From NCBI RefSeq assembly GCF_017912535.1, contig NZ_JAERQK010000014.1, positions 1 to 50,131 of the forward strand: a DNA stretch of 50,131 bases, given 5' to 3'. This DNA comes from Motiliproteus sediminis (lineage in GTDB: Bacteria; Pseudomonadota; Gammaproteobacteria; Pseudomonadales; Balneatricaceae). This document shows positions 18,322 to 27,377 of the stretch, one piece after another (positions within the stretch are counted from its first letter, which is position 1; each line of letters starts with the position of its first letter). Both the position numbers and the translations under genes were made by a program. The notes beneath the pieces were generated by a model. The model was not told the DNA's origin. It made no database searches and saw only the letters and a list, made by a program, of their open reading frames with translations.

Positions 18322-19029
18322 TCAGAACAGTTTGGCGGCCAGAAACGGCAGCGCAGTCTCTACCCGCAGAATACGGGGGCCCAGATGGATCGAGCTCAGA
18401 CCGGCCTGCTGCAGCTTTTCTACCTCATACGAGATGAAGCCGCCCTCCGGTCCGATGGCGAGCAGGGTGTCGGTCTCCTCGGCGGGGGGGCAGGGGGCGG
18501 CATGGTAGGGGTGGGCGACCAGGGCGCGTTTGTGCGCGACCAGTGTCGGCAGTTGGTCCTCCACGAACGGCTTGAAGCGTTTTATCAGGTGAACCTGGGG
18601 TAGCTGGGTGGCAACGCCCTGTTCCAGCCCCAGAACCAGTTGTTCGTTGATGCGCTCAGTTGTCAGATGGGGCGATTGCCAGTAACTCTTCTCTACCCGA
18701 TAGGCGTTGAGCAGATAGATATCACGTACGCCCAAGGTGGCGCAGGTCTGGAATATGCGCCGCAGCATCTTGGGGCGCGGCAGCGCCAGCAGCAACGTCA
18801 GCGGCAGTGGCGGCGGTGGCGGTTGGTCCAGTGTGACTCTGAGTTCCAGTGCGGCTGCCGACAGCGCCACCACTTCACCCTCGCCCAGGTTGCCGTTCAG
18901 CAAGCCGACCCGAAGGCGATCACCAGGCGCGGCGCGGTGCACCTCCTGAACATGCTGCAGACGACGGCCGCACAGACGCACCCGGTCGTTGTCAATAAAG
19001 TCCGTCGGTAGAAGCAGAATCAGATTCAC
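18322..19029 (-). CDS. rsmE: 16S rRNA m3U1498 methyltransferase RsmE
   Basis: SPOUT-class methyltransferase that methylates N3 of U1498 in 16S rRNA using S-adenosylmethionine. The 235-residue protein has an N-terminal PUA-like part and the knotted C-terminal SAM site with LLAIGPEGGF and LGPRILRVETA. The start is GTG with GGAGG 5-6 nt upstream. It is on the same strand as lutC upstream and fbpA downstream but separated by gaps, with a short proline tract (QPPPPPLPL) between the domains. Confidence 0.95.
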   Translation of the reverse strand: MNLILLLPTDFIDNDRVRLCGRRLQHVQEVHRAAPGDRLRVGLLNGNLGEGEVVALSAAALELRVTLDQPPPPPLPLTLLLALPRPKMLRRIFQTCATLGVRDIYLLNAYRVEKSYWQSPHLTTERINEQLVLGLEQGVATQLPQVHLIKRFKPFVEDQLPTLVAHKRALVAHPYHAAPCPPAEETDTLLAIGPEGGFISYEVEKLQQAGLSSIHLGPRILRVETALPFLAAKLF

Positions 19030-19086
19030 GATGCCCTCCGTTGCTGAAGGGCACCGTTATAGCGACTGAGGGGTGGCGGGGCAAGC

Positions 19087-19755
19087 TCAGTCGCGCAGCA
19101 GCAGAATGATCAGACGCTTGGGGCCGTGCGCGCCCATCTGCAGTTTTTGCTCGATATCGGCACTGCGGGAGGGGCCGGTGATCATATTGACGGTGCGCGG
19201 CATCGCGTCACTGTGCTGGCGCAGCCTGGCCCAGGCCTCCTCGTAGGCGCCAACGATCTGTGACTGCTTCAGTAGCACCAAGTGGGTGTCCGGTAGAAAG
19301 TTAAGGGTGGTCGGGCTGTGCGGGCCCGAGAGCAGCATCAGGGTTCCGGTTTCGGCGATACCGCAGAAGCTGGTGGTAAGGCTGGCGCTGTCGCCGGCCT
19401 GTGCGACACGGTGGGTTATCTCGAGGTTGTCGATTCCGCTCCAGTCGAGTGCGGTGAGGGCGGGATCGCTGGCTGAGACCAGTTGATCGATACCGTTTTC
19501 ACGACAGAACTCGGCAACGGTGCCCGGCAGCGCCTCAAGCGTCTTGAGTTCGATCAGTTCGGCGGCCGCTTCATTGGCCATCGACTCAAACAGGGCTATT
19601 TGTTGATCCTGTGGTAGTTGGCTGCGAGCCGGAACGGTGTTGGCCGGATGTTCGCGCAGGCGGGTGCGTACCTGATCGAGCGCGTCGCCGGTCAGCAGGT
19701 CGCGCTGCAAGCCGCGGCGGATGTTGCCCAGAATTTGATTGCGTGAGCTGGTCAT
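19087..19755 (-). CDS. lutC: L-lactate utilisation protein LutC (LldG)
   Basis: Third subunit of the LutABC iron-sulfur complex that oxidises L-lactate. The LutC/YkgG-type fold is shown by AETGTLMLLSGPHSPTTLNF and ITGPSRSADIEQKLQMGAHGP. Length 222 residues. It is 3 bp downstream of lutB, so translation is probably coupled. Confidence 0.93.
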   Translation of the reverse strand: MTSSRNQILGNIRRGLQRDLLTGDALDQVRTRLREHPANTVPARSQLPQDQQIALFESMANEAAAELIELKTLEALPGTVAEFCRENGIDQLVSASDPALTALDWSGIDNLEITHRVAQAGDSASLTTSFCGIAETGTLMLLSGPHSPTTLNFLPDTHLVLLKQSQIVGAYEEAWARLRQHSDAMPRTVNMITGPSRSADIEQKLQMGAHGPKRLIILLLRD

Positions 19756-19758
19756 GGT

Positions 19759-21186
19759 TTAGCCCTTGTTCTTCTGTTGCTGCGTTTGTTGGTGGCGCTT
19801 CCACTGGTCCATGAAGGTGCTGCCCTGAGGCGCCGGCATATCGCGCCAGGCGGTCCAGCCTTTGCCCAGTGGCAATGAGCGGATACGGCCCTGCTTGCCG
19901 CCCAGACGTTTGAGAAACCAGCTGCTGCTGCGGCTGACCCAGCGATAGAGTCCGGGGCGGCGGGCAAACCAGGCCCATGTTCCAAGCCCGAAGCGGAAAC
20001 CCTTGGGGCTGAGGTGGCGTTCGAACTCCCGCTCGCGCCAGTGACGCATCAGCTTGGGTAGCGGGATCTTTACCGGACAGACCGATTCGCATTTGCCACA
20101 GAAGGTGGAAGCGTTGGGCAGATGACCCGCCTTATCCACCCCGATAAGTTTGGGGGTGAGTACCGATCCCATCGGCCCCGGGTAGACCCAGCCGTAGGCG
20201 TGGCCACCGATAGCGCCGTACACCGGGCAATGGTTCATGCAGGCGGAGCAGCGGATGCAGCGCAGCATCTCCTGAAACTCGGAACCGATCATCTCGCTGC
20301 GACCGTTGTCGAGCAGCACCACATGGAACTCTTCCGGGCCATCCTGATCCTCGGGGCGACGGGGGCCGGACGACAGTGTGTTGTACACGGTAAATTCCTG
20401 GCCGGTGGCCGAGCGCGCCAGTAAACGCAGGAACAGGGTCATGTCTTCCAGTGTGGGCACTACCTTTTCGATGGTGGTGATCACCACGTGCACGCGCGGC
20501 AGGGTCTGGGTCAGATCGCCGTTGCCTTCGTTGGTGACAATGATGGTGCTACCGGTTTCGGCGACACAAAAGTTGGCACCGGTGATGCCGACGTCGGCGG
20601 CGACAAACTGCTTACGCAGCATCTCCCGTGCTTCCTGCATCAGTTCTGCGGGGTCTTCGCTGCGAGGGCGGTTGTGCTTCTTATGGAAAATATCGCTGAC
20701 ATCATCCAGATTGAGATGGATTGCCGGGGCGATGATGTGGCTGGGGTGGTCCTCGCGCAGTTGCAGAATGTATTCACCCAGATCGGTTTCCACCGGTTTG
20801 ACGCCATTCGCTTCGAGGTAGTCGTTGAGGTTGATCTCCTCGGATACCATTGACTTGCCTTTGGTGACAGTCTTGGCGCCGGCATTGCGGCAGATCTCCA
20901 GAATGGCGCGGCGTGCTTCTTCGCCATCACGCGCCCAGTGCACCTGGCCTCCTTGCTTGATGACATTGTCCTCGAACTGCTCCAGATAGAAATCCAGATT
21001 GGCCAGAATGTGGTTTTTCAGGTCGCGGCCTTCGTTCCGCAGTTGTTCGAACTCGGGCATGCGGGCGACCGCTGCCGCGCGTTTCTGCGGGAAGCCATCG
21101 CGCAGGTTGCCCAGCGCACGCTGCAGATTGGCGTTGTCCAGTGCGTCGCCGGCGCGTTGCTTGAACTCGGGGCTATGGATTTGCAT
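19759..21186 (-). CDS. lutB: L-lactate utilisation iron-sulfur protein LutB (LldF)
   Basis: Iron-sulfur subunit of the LutABC lactate oxidation complex, 475 residues. It combines a LutB/LutC-like N-terminal part (with AETGSTIIVTNEGNGDLTQ) with two 4Fe-4S motifs: CIRCSACMNHCPVYG and CGKCESVCPVKIPL. The start was set at MQIHSPEFKQRAGDALDN with GGAGG 9 nt upstream; a 50-codon extension would overlap lutA in another frame and looks non-coding. It follows the lutA stop by 2 bp. Confidence 0.95.
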   Translation of the reverse strand: MQIHSPEFKQRAGDALDNANLQRALGNLRDGFPQKRAAAVARMPEFEQLRNEGRDLKNHILANLDFYLEQFEDNVIKQGGQVHWARDGEEARRAILEICRNAGAKTVTKGKSMVSEEINLNDYLEANGVKPVETDLGEYILQLREDHPSHIIAPAIHLNLDDVSDIFHKKHNRPRSEDPAELMQEAREMLRKQFVAADVGITGANFCVAETGSTIIVTNEGNGDLTQTLPRVHVVITTIEKVVPTLEDMTLFLRLLARSATGQEFTVYNTLSSGPRRPEDQDGPEEFHVVLLDNGRSEMIGSEFQEMLRCIRCSACMNHCPVYGAIGGHAYGWVYPGPMGSVLTPKLIGVDKAGHLPNASTFCGKCESVCPVKIPLPKLMRHWREREFERHLSPKGFRFGLGTWAWFARRPGLYRWVSRSSSWFLKRLGGKQGRIRSLPLGKGWTAWRDMPAPQGSTFMDQWKRHQQTQQQKNKG

Positions 21187-21188
21187 GG

Positions 21189-21995
21189 CTAGTGGCCTCC
21201 GGCGTTGTAAGCAAGATCGGCTGCGGATTCGCCGATAGCGGGTTGGTCGGTCATGTTGGCGAGCAGTTCCACCACGTGGCGAACCTCCATGGTGCTGCCC
21301 TCGCGCTTGAGTTTGCCCGCCATGTTGAGCAGGCATCCAAGGTCGCCACCCAGCAGCACTGCGGCACCGGTGGCCTGGGCGTTGGCTGTTTTGTTCGACA
21401 CCATGCGATTGGAAATGTCCGGATACTTGATGCAGAAGGTGCCACCGAAGCCACAGCAGGTCTCGGCTTCATTCATCTCTGCGAGTTCGACGCCGTCGAC
21501 CTGGCTCAGCAGTTGGCGCGGCTGTGTCTTGACGCCCAGTTCGCGCAGGCCGGCGCAGGAGTCGTGGTAGGTAACCAGTCCTTCAAATCGGGCCTGCAGG
21601 GTGCCCAACCCCACCACATCGGTGAGAAACGAGGTGATCTCGTAGGCGCGGCCCGCCAAGCTGCGGGCGCGTTCAAAGTAGGGGTTGTCCGGTTCAAACA
21701 GGTCCGGATACTGATGCAGCATGCCGATACAGGAGCCGGACGGGCCGACCACGTACTCGAAACCGTCAAAGGCGTCGATGACCGATTCGGCGATGGCGCG
21801 CGTGCTGTTGCGGTCGCCGGAATTATAGGCCGGCTGACCGCAGCAGGTTTGGGTTTCCGGTACCTCGACCTCACAACCCGCCAGTTCCAGCAGTTTGATC
21901 GAGGCGAAGCCGACGCTGGGGCGGAACATATCGACCAGGCAGGTGACGAAGAAGCCGACCTTGGCTGTGGGGGGAGTCGTGCTGGATGCTGTCAT
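21189..21995 (-). CDS. lutA: L-lactate utilisation protein LutA (LldE)
   Basis: Subunit with two CCG (cysteine-rich) domains, binding an iron-sulfur cluster in the LutABC L-lactate oxidising complex; 268 residues. Cysteine motifs are ETQTCCGQPAYNSGD in the first domain and ETCCGFGGTFCIKYP in the second. It is the first gene of lutA-lutB-lutC and is divergent from a GntR/FCD regulator, a typical arrangement for lactate operons. Confidence 0.94.
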   Translation of the reverse strand: MTASSTTPPTAKVGFFVTCLVDMFRPSVGFASIKLLELAGCEVEVPETQTCCGQPAYNSGDRNSTRAIAESVIDAFDGFEYVVGPSGSCIGMLHQYPDLFEPDNPYFERARSLAGRAYEITSFLTDVVGLGTLQARFEGLVTYHDSCAGLRELGVKTQPRQLLSQVDGVELAEMNEAETCCGFGGTFCIKYPDISNRMVSNKTANAQATGAAVLLGGDLGCLLNMAGKLKREGSTMEVRHVVELLANMTDQPAIGESAADLAYNAGGH

Positions 21996-22086
21996 GGTGT
22001 GTCCACGTTTTTGTTTTCAGGGAGCATAGATGAGATTGGACTAGCTTATCTCAGAGCTTGTTCGGTGGTAGGCTAAGCGGTAAAAG

Positions 22087-22097
22087 TGGTCTGACCA
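22087..22097. promoter_or_regulatory. FadR-family operator (TGGT-CTG-ACCA) in the lut/gntR intergenic region
   Basis: A perfect palindrome TGGTCTGACCA fits the TGGT-N3-ACCA half-sites bound by FadR-subfamily GntR proteins such as LldR and PdhR. It lies 10 bp before the regulator start and about 90 bp from lutA, so it could serve autoregulation and control of the lut genes. Confidence 0.7.
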
Positions 22098-22107
22098 AGA
22101 GAGTGAT

Positions 22108-22812
22108 GTGAGCGACAGTCTCAAACAGCAGTTGGTGTGGGAGCTCGAAATGCAGATCTTGCGCTGTGAAGCGTTGCCGGGGGCGCGGCTGGAGTCTCAG
22201 CGTCGCATGGTGGCGCGTTATGGTGTTGCCCGGTCTACCGTCAGAGAGGCGGTGGCTGAGCTGGAAAATCGCGGTTTGCTTGAGGTTAGGCATGGTGGCG
22301 GCAGTCGGGTGCGTAATCTGTTAGCGGCCCATTTTCCGGCGGCAGAGGTCACCCCCGAGGAGGCAACGCTGGGATTACAGGTGCAGGTGCTGGAGGCGCG
22401 TGAAGCGTTAGAGGGAGAGGCCGCTTATTATGCGGCGCTACGCGCAACCGGGCCAGAGCGCGAGGCGCTGGCCGCTGAGTACCGGCGGATGCAGGCCCGT
22501 GCCGTGGGTGAAACCACCTTGCACAAGGCCAAGGCTGATCTCACCTTTCATCAATTGATTGCGGATAGTTGCCATAATCTGCTGATCGCCTCGATCAGCC
22601 AGCTGCTTTACAGCAAGTACTTTCATGTTATCTACGCGGTGCTTTCGGGCACGTTGCGCAAAACCGGATCCTACCCTCCGGGTATTGCTCGCCAACACGC
22701 ACAGATCTATCAGGCGCTGATGGCAAGGGACGGTGATGCAGCTCGCCTTGCTGCGGCTGAACATGTGGCGTACACGCGTCGTCATCTGCTCGAAAGCGCC
22801 AGAATTCGCTAG
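22108..22812 (+). CDS. GntR-family regulator with FCD domain (LldR-like)
   Basis: DNA-binding regulator of 234 residues. The winged helix lies at 1-70 (MVARYGVARSTVREAVAELENRGLLEVRHGGGSRV region), and an FCD ligand domain follows (EAREALEGEAAYYAAL ... FHQLIADSCHNLL ... HAQIYQALMARDGDAARLAAAEHV), carrying the metal-binding His residues typical of FCD proteins. The start is GTG. Being divergent from lutABC with its operator between them, it probably senses lactate, though that ligand is inferred from context only. Confidence 0.88.
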   Translation: MSDSLKQQLVWELEMQILRCEALPGARLESQRRMVARYGVARSTVREAVAELENRGLLEVRHGGGSRVRNLLAAHFPAAEVTPEEATLGLQVQVLEAREALEGEAAYYAALRATGPEREALAAEYRRMQARAVGETTLHKAKADLTFHQLIADSCHNLLIASISQLLYSKYFHVIYAVLSGTLRKTGSYPPGIARQHAQIYQALMARDGDAARLAAAEHVAYTRRHLLESARIR

Positions 22813-22820
22813 CTGCGCGG

Positions 22821-22850
22821 TTGCTACCTGGTTTGTTGCACTGCTAAAAT
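22821..22850 (+). promoter_or_regulatory. Candidate promoter for thrS
   Basis: TTGCTA (22821-22826), an 18-bp spacer, then TAAAAT (22845-22850), about 97 bp before the thrS start. It would drive the thrS-infC-rpmI-rplT group. Confidence 0.5.
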
Positions 22851-22946
22851 AGCCGCCTTTTTGGCGCCGCAACCTGCTGTTTGTGGTGTCGTTGCTGCGA
22901 ATCCACTGTGGCCTTTGGTAGGGGTCACCACTGGAAAGGAATCAAA

Positions 22947-24872
22947 ATGCCTGTTATTACGCTCCCTGACGGTAGTTCCCGTCAATTCGATACCTCGGTG
23001 TCCGTTCATGATGTGGCCGCTGATATTGGTCCTGGTTTGGCCAAAGCCGCGCTGGCAGGCAAAGTGAACGGGGAGCTGGTTGATACCAGCTACGTCATGG
23101 ATGCAGATGCCGAGCTGGCGATTATCACGGCGCGTGATGATGAGGGGCTTGAGGTTATTCGTCACTCCTGTGCGCACCTGATGGCGATGGCGGTCCAGTC
23201 GCTGTTTCCGGGGGTGCAGGTCACCATCGGGCCAGTGATCGAAAACGGCTTTTACTATGACTTTGCCTACGAGCGTGCTTTCACCCCGGAAGATCTGCAG
23301 CAGATCGAGCAGCGGATGGCGGAGCTGGTGAAGGCAGATCACCCGGTAACCCGCTCGTTGATGAGCCGCGATGATGCGGTGGCCTTCTTCAAGGAGAAAG
23401 GTGAGGGGTATAAGGTTCAGATCATTCAGGATATTCCCAACAACGAGGATCTGTCGTTTTATCAGCAGGGCGACTTTATCGATCTTTGTCGTGGGCCTCA
23501 CGTGCCCAGTACCGGGCACATCAAAGCGTTCAAGCTGATGAAAGTGGCTGGAGCCTACTGGCGAGGCAACTCCAACAACGAGATGTTGCAGCGGATCTAC
23601 GGTACCGCCTGGGCCGACAAAAAGGCGCTCAAGGCTTATCTGCACCAGTTGGAAGAGGCAGAGAAGCGCGATCACCGCAAGATCGGCAAGCGGCTCAACC
23701 TGTTTCATACCCAGGAAGAAGCTCCGGGTATGGTGTTCTGGCACGCCCACGGTTGGACTATCTATCAGATCATTGAGCAGTACATGCGCTCGGTGCTGAA
23801 CCGTAACGGTTATCAGGAGATCAAAACGCCGCAAGTGGTTGATCGGGTGTTGTGGGAGAAGTCCGGTCATTGGGACAAGTTCTCCGAGATGATGTTTACC
23901 ACCCACTCTGAAAGCCGTGACTATGCAGTGAAGCCGATGAATTGCCCTTGCCATGTGCAGGTGTTCAATCAGGGGCTGCGCAGCTATCGCGATCTGCCGC
24001 TGCGCCTGGCGGAGTTCGGTTCCTGTCACCGCAACGAGCCGTCGGGAACCTTGCATGGCCTGATGCGGGTGCGCGGTTTTACCCAGGACGATGCTCACAT
24101 ATTCTGTAGCGAAGATCAGATCCAGGCTGAAGTGGCCGACTTTATCGATCTGCTTTATGCGGTATACAAGGACTTTGGCTTCAACGAAGTGATCCTCAAG
24201 CTGTCGACTCGCCCCGAGCAGCGTGTGGGCTCCGATGAGATCTGGGATAAGGCCGAGCAGGCGCTGGCAGCAGCGCTGGATAACAAGGGGTTGGACTGGG
24301 AGCTATTGCCGGGAGAGGGGGCCTTCTACGGACCCAAGATCGAGTTCTCTCTCAAGGACTGCCTGGGACGTGTCTGGCAGTGCGGTACCATTCAGGTCGA
24401 TTTCTCAATGCCGGGCCGTCTGGATGCGCAGTTCGTCAGTGAAGAGGGCGGACGTGAAACACCGGTGATGCTGCATCGCGCCATTTTGGGCTCGTTTGAG
24501 CGCTTTATCGGTATTCTGATTGAGAACTACGCCGGGGCTATGCCTGCCTGGCTGGCGCCAGTGCAGGCCGTAGTGCTCAATATTACCGATAATCAGGCGC
24601 CTTTCTGTCGTGAAGTTGCGGAAAAGTTGCAGAATCTTGGATTCCGCGCCAATGCGGACTTGAGAAACGAAAAGATCGGCTTTAAAATTCGCGAGCACAC
24701 AATTCAGAAGGTTCCTTATCAGTTGGTAGTCGGTGATAAGGAAGTCGAATCAAAAACCGTGACCGTGCGCCTCAGAACCGGAGAAGATCTGGGTTCCATG
24801 ACGATTGATGCTTTCGTTCAGCTGCTGACTGACGAAGTTGCGCGTAAAGGTCGGGTTGAAACGGAGAACTGA
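22947..24872 (+). CDS. thrS: Threonyl-tRNA synthetase
   Basis: Class II synthetase charging tRNA-Thr, 641 residues. An N-terminal TGS domain (about 1-60) is followed by the editing domain with [11 protein letters not shown], the catalytic core with [10 protein letters not shown] (zinc ligand Cys), motif 2 [20 protein letters not shown], and a C-terminal anticodon-binding domain. The ATG is preceded by GGAAAGGA; an in-frame start 22 codons upstream gives a Cys-rich extension not seen in the family. It is the first gene of the classic thrS-infC-rpmI-rplT cluster. Confidence 0.97.
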   Translation: MPVITLPDGSSRQFDTSVSVHDVAADIGPGLAKAALAGKVNGELVDTSYVMDADAELAIITARDDEGLEVIRHSCAHLMAMAVQSLFPGVQVTIGPVIENGFYYDFAYERAFTPEDLQQIEQRMAELVKADHPVTRSLMSRDDAVAFFKEKGEGYKVQIIQDIPNNEDLSFYQQGDFIDLCRGPHVPSTGHIKAFKLMKVAGAYWRGNSNNEMLQRIYGTAWADKKALKAYLHQLEEAEKRDHRKIGKRLNLFHTQEEAPGMVFWHAHGWTIYQIIEQYMRSVLNRNGYQEIKTPQVVDRVLWEKSGHWDKFSEMMFTTHSESRDYAVKPMNCPCHVQVFNQGLRSYRDLPLRLAEFGSCHRNEPSGTLHGLMRVRGFTQDDAHIFCSEDQIQAEVADFIDLLYAVYKDFGFNEVILKLSTRPEQRVGSDEIWDKAEQALAAALDNKGLDWELLPGEGAFYGPKIEFSLKDCLGRVWQCGTIQVDFSMPGRLDAQFVSEEGGRETPVMLHRAILGSFERFIGILIENYAGAMPAWLAPVQAVVLNITDNQAPFCREVAEKLQNLGFRANADLRNEKIGFKIREHTIQKVPYQLVVGDKEVESKTVTVRLRTGEDLGSMTIDAFVQLLTDEVARKGRVETEN

Positions 24873-24874
24873 GT

Positions 24875-25417
24875 ATCAAAAGAGGAATGAGCAAGGGTCG
24901 TGACAGCAATAAAGCCGTCATTAACGACCAGATCGAGGCAGACGAAGTACGTCTGGTAGGCCCTAACGGCGACCAGATTGGAATCGTACCCCTACAGGAC
25001 GCCCTGCAGGCAGCAGAACAAAATTCGCTGGATCTGGTATTGATCGCACCCGATGCCACGCCGGTAGTCTGTAAGATTATGGATTACGGCAAACATGTTT
25101 TTGAGCTGAAGAAGCAGAAGGCTGCTCAGAAGAAAAAGCAGAAGCAGACTCAGGTCAAAGAGATGAAGTTCCGTCCAGGAACTGAAGAAGGGGATTATCA
25201 GGTCAAGCTGCGCAACCTGGTACGTTTCCTTGAAGCGGGAGACAAGGCCAAAGTGTCTTTGCGTTTCCGTGGTCGTGAGATGGCTCACCAGGAGTTGGGG
25301 ATGCAGCTGATGAAGCGGATTGAAGCGGATCTCGAAGAGATCGGTGCCGTGGAACAGCACCCGAAAATGGAAGGTCGTCAGATGATCATGGTTATCGCTC
25401 CCAAAAAGAAGAAGTAA
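24875..25417 (+). CDS. infC: Translation initiation factor IF-3 with a probable ATC start
   Basis: IF3 binds the 30S subunit and rejects wrong start codons. I place the start at an ATC codon (24875), 2 bp after the thrS stop, giving 180 residues. GGAG lies 8 nt ahead of it, whereas the in-frame ATG at 24887 has its purine-rich stretch directly adjacent, too close for initiation. In E. coli infC starts with AUU and is autoregulated because IF3 discriminates against such codons; ATC would serve the same purpose. The N-domain ([15 protein letters not shown]) and C-domain ([20 protein letters not shown]) are both clear. Confidence 0.93.
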   Translation: MKRGMSKGRDSNKAVINDQIEADEVRLVGPNGDQIGIVPLQDALQAAEQNSLDLVLIAPDATPVVCKIMDYGKHVFELKKQKAAQKKKQKQTQVKEMKFRPGTEEGDYQVKLRNLVRFLEAGDKAKVSLRFRGREMAHQELGMQLMKRIEADLEEIGAVEQHPKMEGRQMIMVIAPKKKK

Positions 25418-25431
25418 CCCGTCAGGCCTAC

Positions 25432-25471
25432 AAAGTCCGTGTATTCCTGCTTGCAGGGAGGTGCGGGCTTT
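25432..25471 (+). promoter_or_regulatory. Structured leader ahead of rpmI (possible L20-type leader)
   Basis: A nested stem lies in the 107-bp infC-rpmI gap: AAAGTCCG (25432-25439) pairs with CGGGCTTT (25464-25471) around an inner CCTGC-tt-GCAGG (25446-25457). rpmI-rplT is often repressed by L20 binding to its leader RNA. The link to this structure is inferred from position only. Confidence 0.4.
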
Positions 25472-25524
25472 CGCCGTTTGAGCCGGTTATACAGAAATTA
25501 ACGAATGCGTGGAGTAGTTTTAAA

Positions 25525-25719
25525 ATGCCTAAGATGAAAACTTGCAGCGGTGCTGCTAAGCGTTTCAAGAAAACCGCGAACGGCTTCAAGCGTAAGTCGT
25601 CTTTCACTAGCCACATTCTGACCAAGAAGACTACCAAGCGTAAGCGTCACCTGCGCGGCACTAGCGAAGTGCACGCTGCTGACGTCGCTCTGGTTAAGCG
25701 CATGCTGCGCGAAGCCTAA
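25525..25719 (+). CDS. rpmI: 50S ribosomal protein L35
   Basis: Basic 64-residue protein with the L35 signature [20 protein letters not shown] and a C-terminal half rich in Lys and Arg ([18 protein letters not shown]). GGAG lies 9 nt before the ATG. It sits between infC and rplT as usual. Confidence 0.97.
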   Translation: MPKMKTCSGAAKRFKKTANGFKRKSSFTSHILTKKTTKRKRHLRGTSEVHAADVALVKRMLREA

Positions 25720-25753
25720 TTTTTCAGAATATAGATAGTAGAAGGATTGAATT

Positions 25754-26110
25754 ATGCCTCGCGTAAAACGTGGTGTTGTCGCTCGTCGTCGTCACAAGAA
25801 AATTCTCAAGCAGGCCAAGGGTTACTACGGTGCCCGTAGCCGTGTATTCCGTGTAGCCAAACAGGCCGTTATCAAAGCCGGTCAGTACGCGTACCGTGAC
25901 CGTCGTCAGCGTAAGCGTCAGTTCCGTGCTCTGTGGATTGCCCGTATCAATGCGGGTGCACGCATCAACGGTCTGTCGTACAGCCGTCTGATTGCCGGCC
26001 TGAAGAAAGCCTCTGTTGAGATCGACCGCAAGGTTCTGGCTGATCTGGCTGTGCACGAGAAAGCGGCGTTTGCTGCGGTCGTTGAAAAGGCCAAAACTGC
26101 ACTGGCCTGA
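25754..26110 (+). CDS. rplT: 50S ribosomal protein L20
   Basis: Early assembly protein that binds 23S rRNA; 118 residues, normal length. The N-terminus [20 protein letters not shown] and the C-terminal [20 protein letters not shown] are characteristic. It is 34 bp after rpmI with an AAGGA ribosome site. In E. coli L20 represses rpmI-rplT translation. A strong terminator follows. Confidence 0.97.
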   Translation: MPRVKRGVVARRRHKKILKQAKGYYGARSRVFRVAKQAVIKAGQYAYRDRRQRKRQFRALWIARINAGARINGLSYSRLIAGLKKASVEIDRKVLADLAVHEKAAFAAVVEKAKTALA

Positions 26111-26161
26111 CACCCGCCTCTGGTTGGTTAGACTGATCGCTTGACGGTGAAAGCCGTTTTT

Positions 26162-26195
26162 AATAGGGGAAGGGTGAAAGCTCTTCCCCTATTTT
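26162..26195 (+). terminator. Terminator or attenuator between rplT and pheS
   Basis: AATAGGGGAAG and CTTCCCCTATT form an 11-bp stem with a ~9-nt loop region, followed by TTTTG. In E. coli a pheST attenuator with a Phe-rich leader peptide lies here; I find no Phe-rich peptide, so a plain terminator of the rplT transcript is the simpler call. Confidence 0.85.
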
Positions 26196-26259
26196 GTATT
26201 GATTCCAGCGGCGGTGCCTCTGGCACTCCCGCACGCGGCCTGCGCGGTCGTAGTGGTAG

Positions 26260-27309
<1,050 letters not shown>

Positions 27310-27377
27310 CGCGGAAAGCAAATACTTGAAACGCCCGGCGTGGCCGGTCAACGAATTTAAACGAATGGATAGTCGCG

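Noticed and set aside
21187-21336. 50-codon N-terminal extension of lutB
   Set aside because: It overlaps lutA in another frame and is rich in Arg/Gln/Gly; a good ribosome site precedes the internal ATG.
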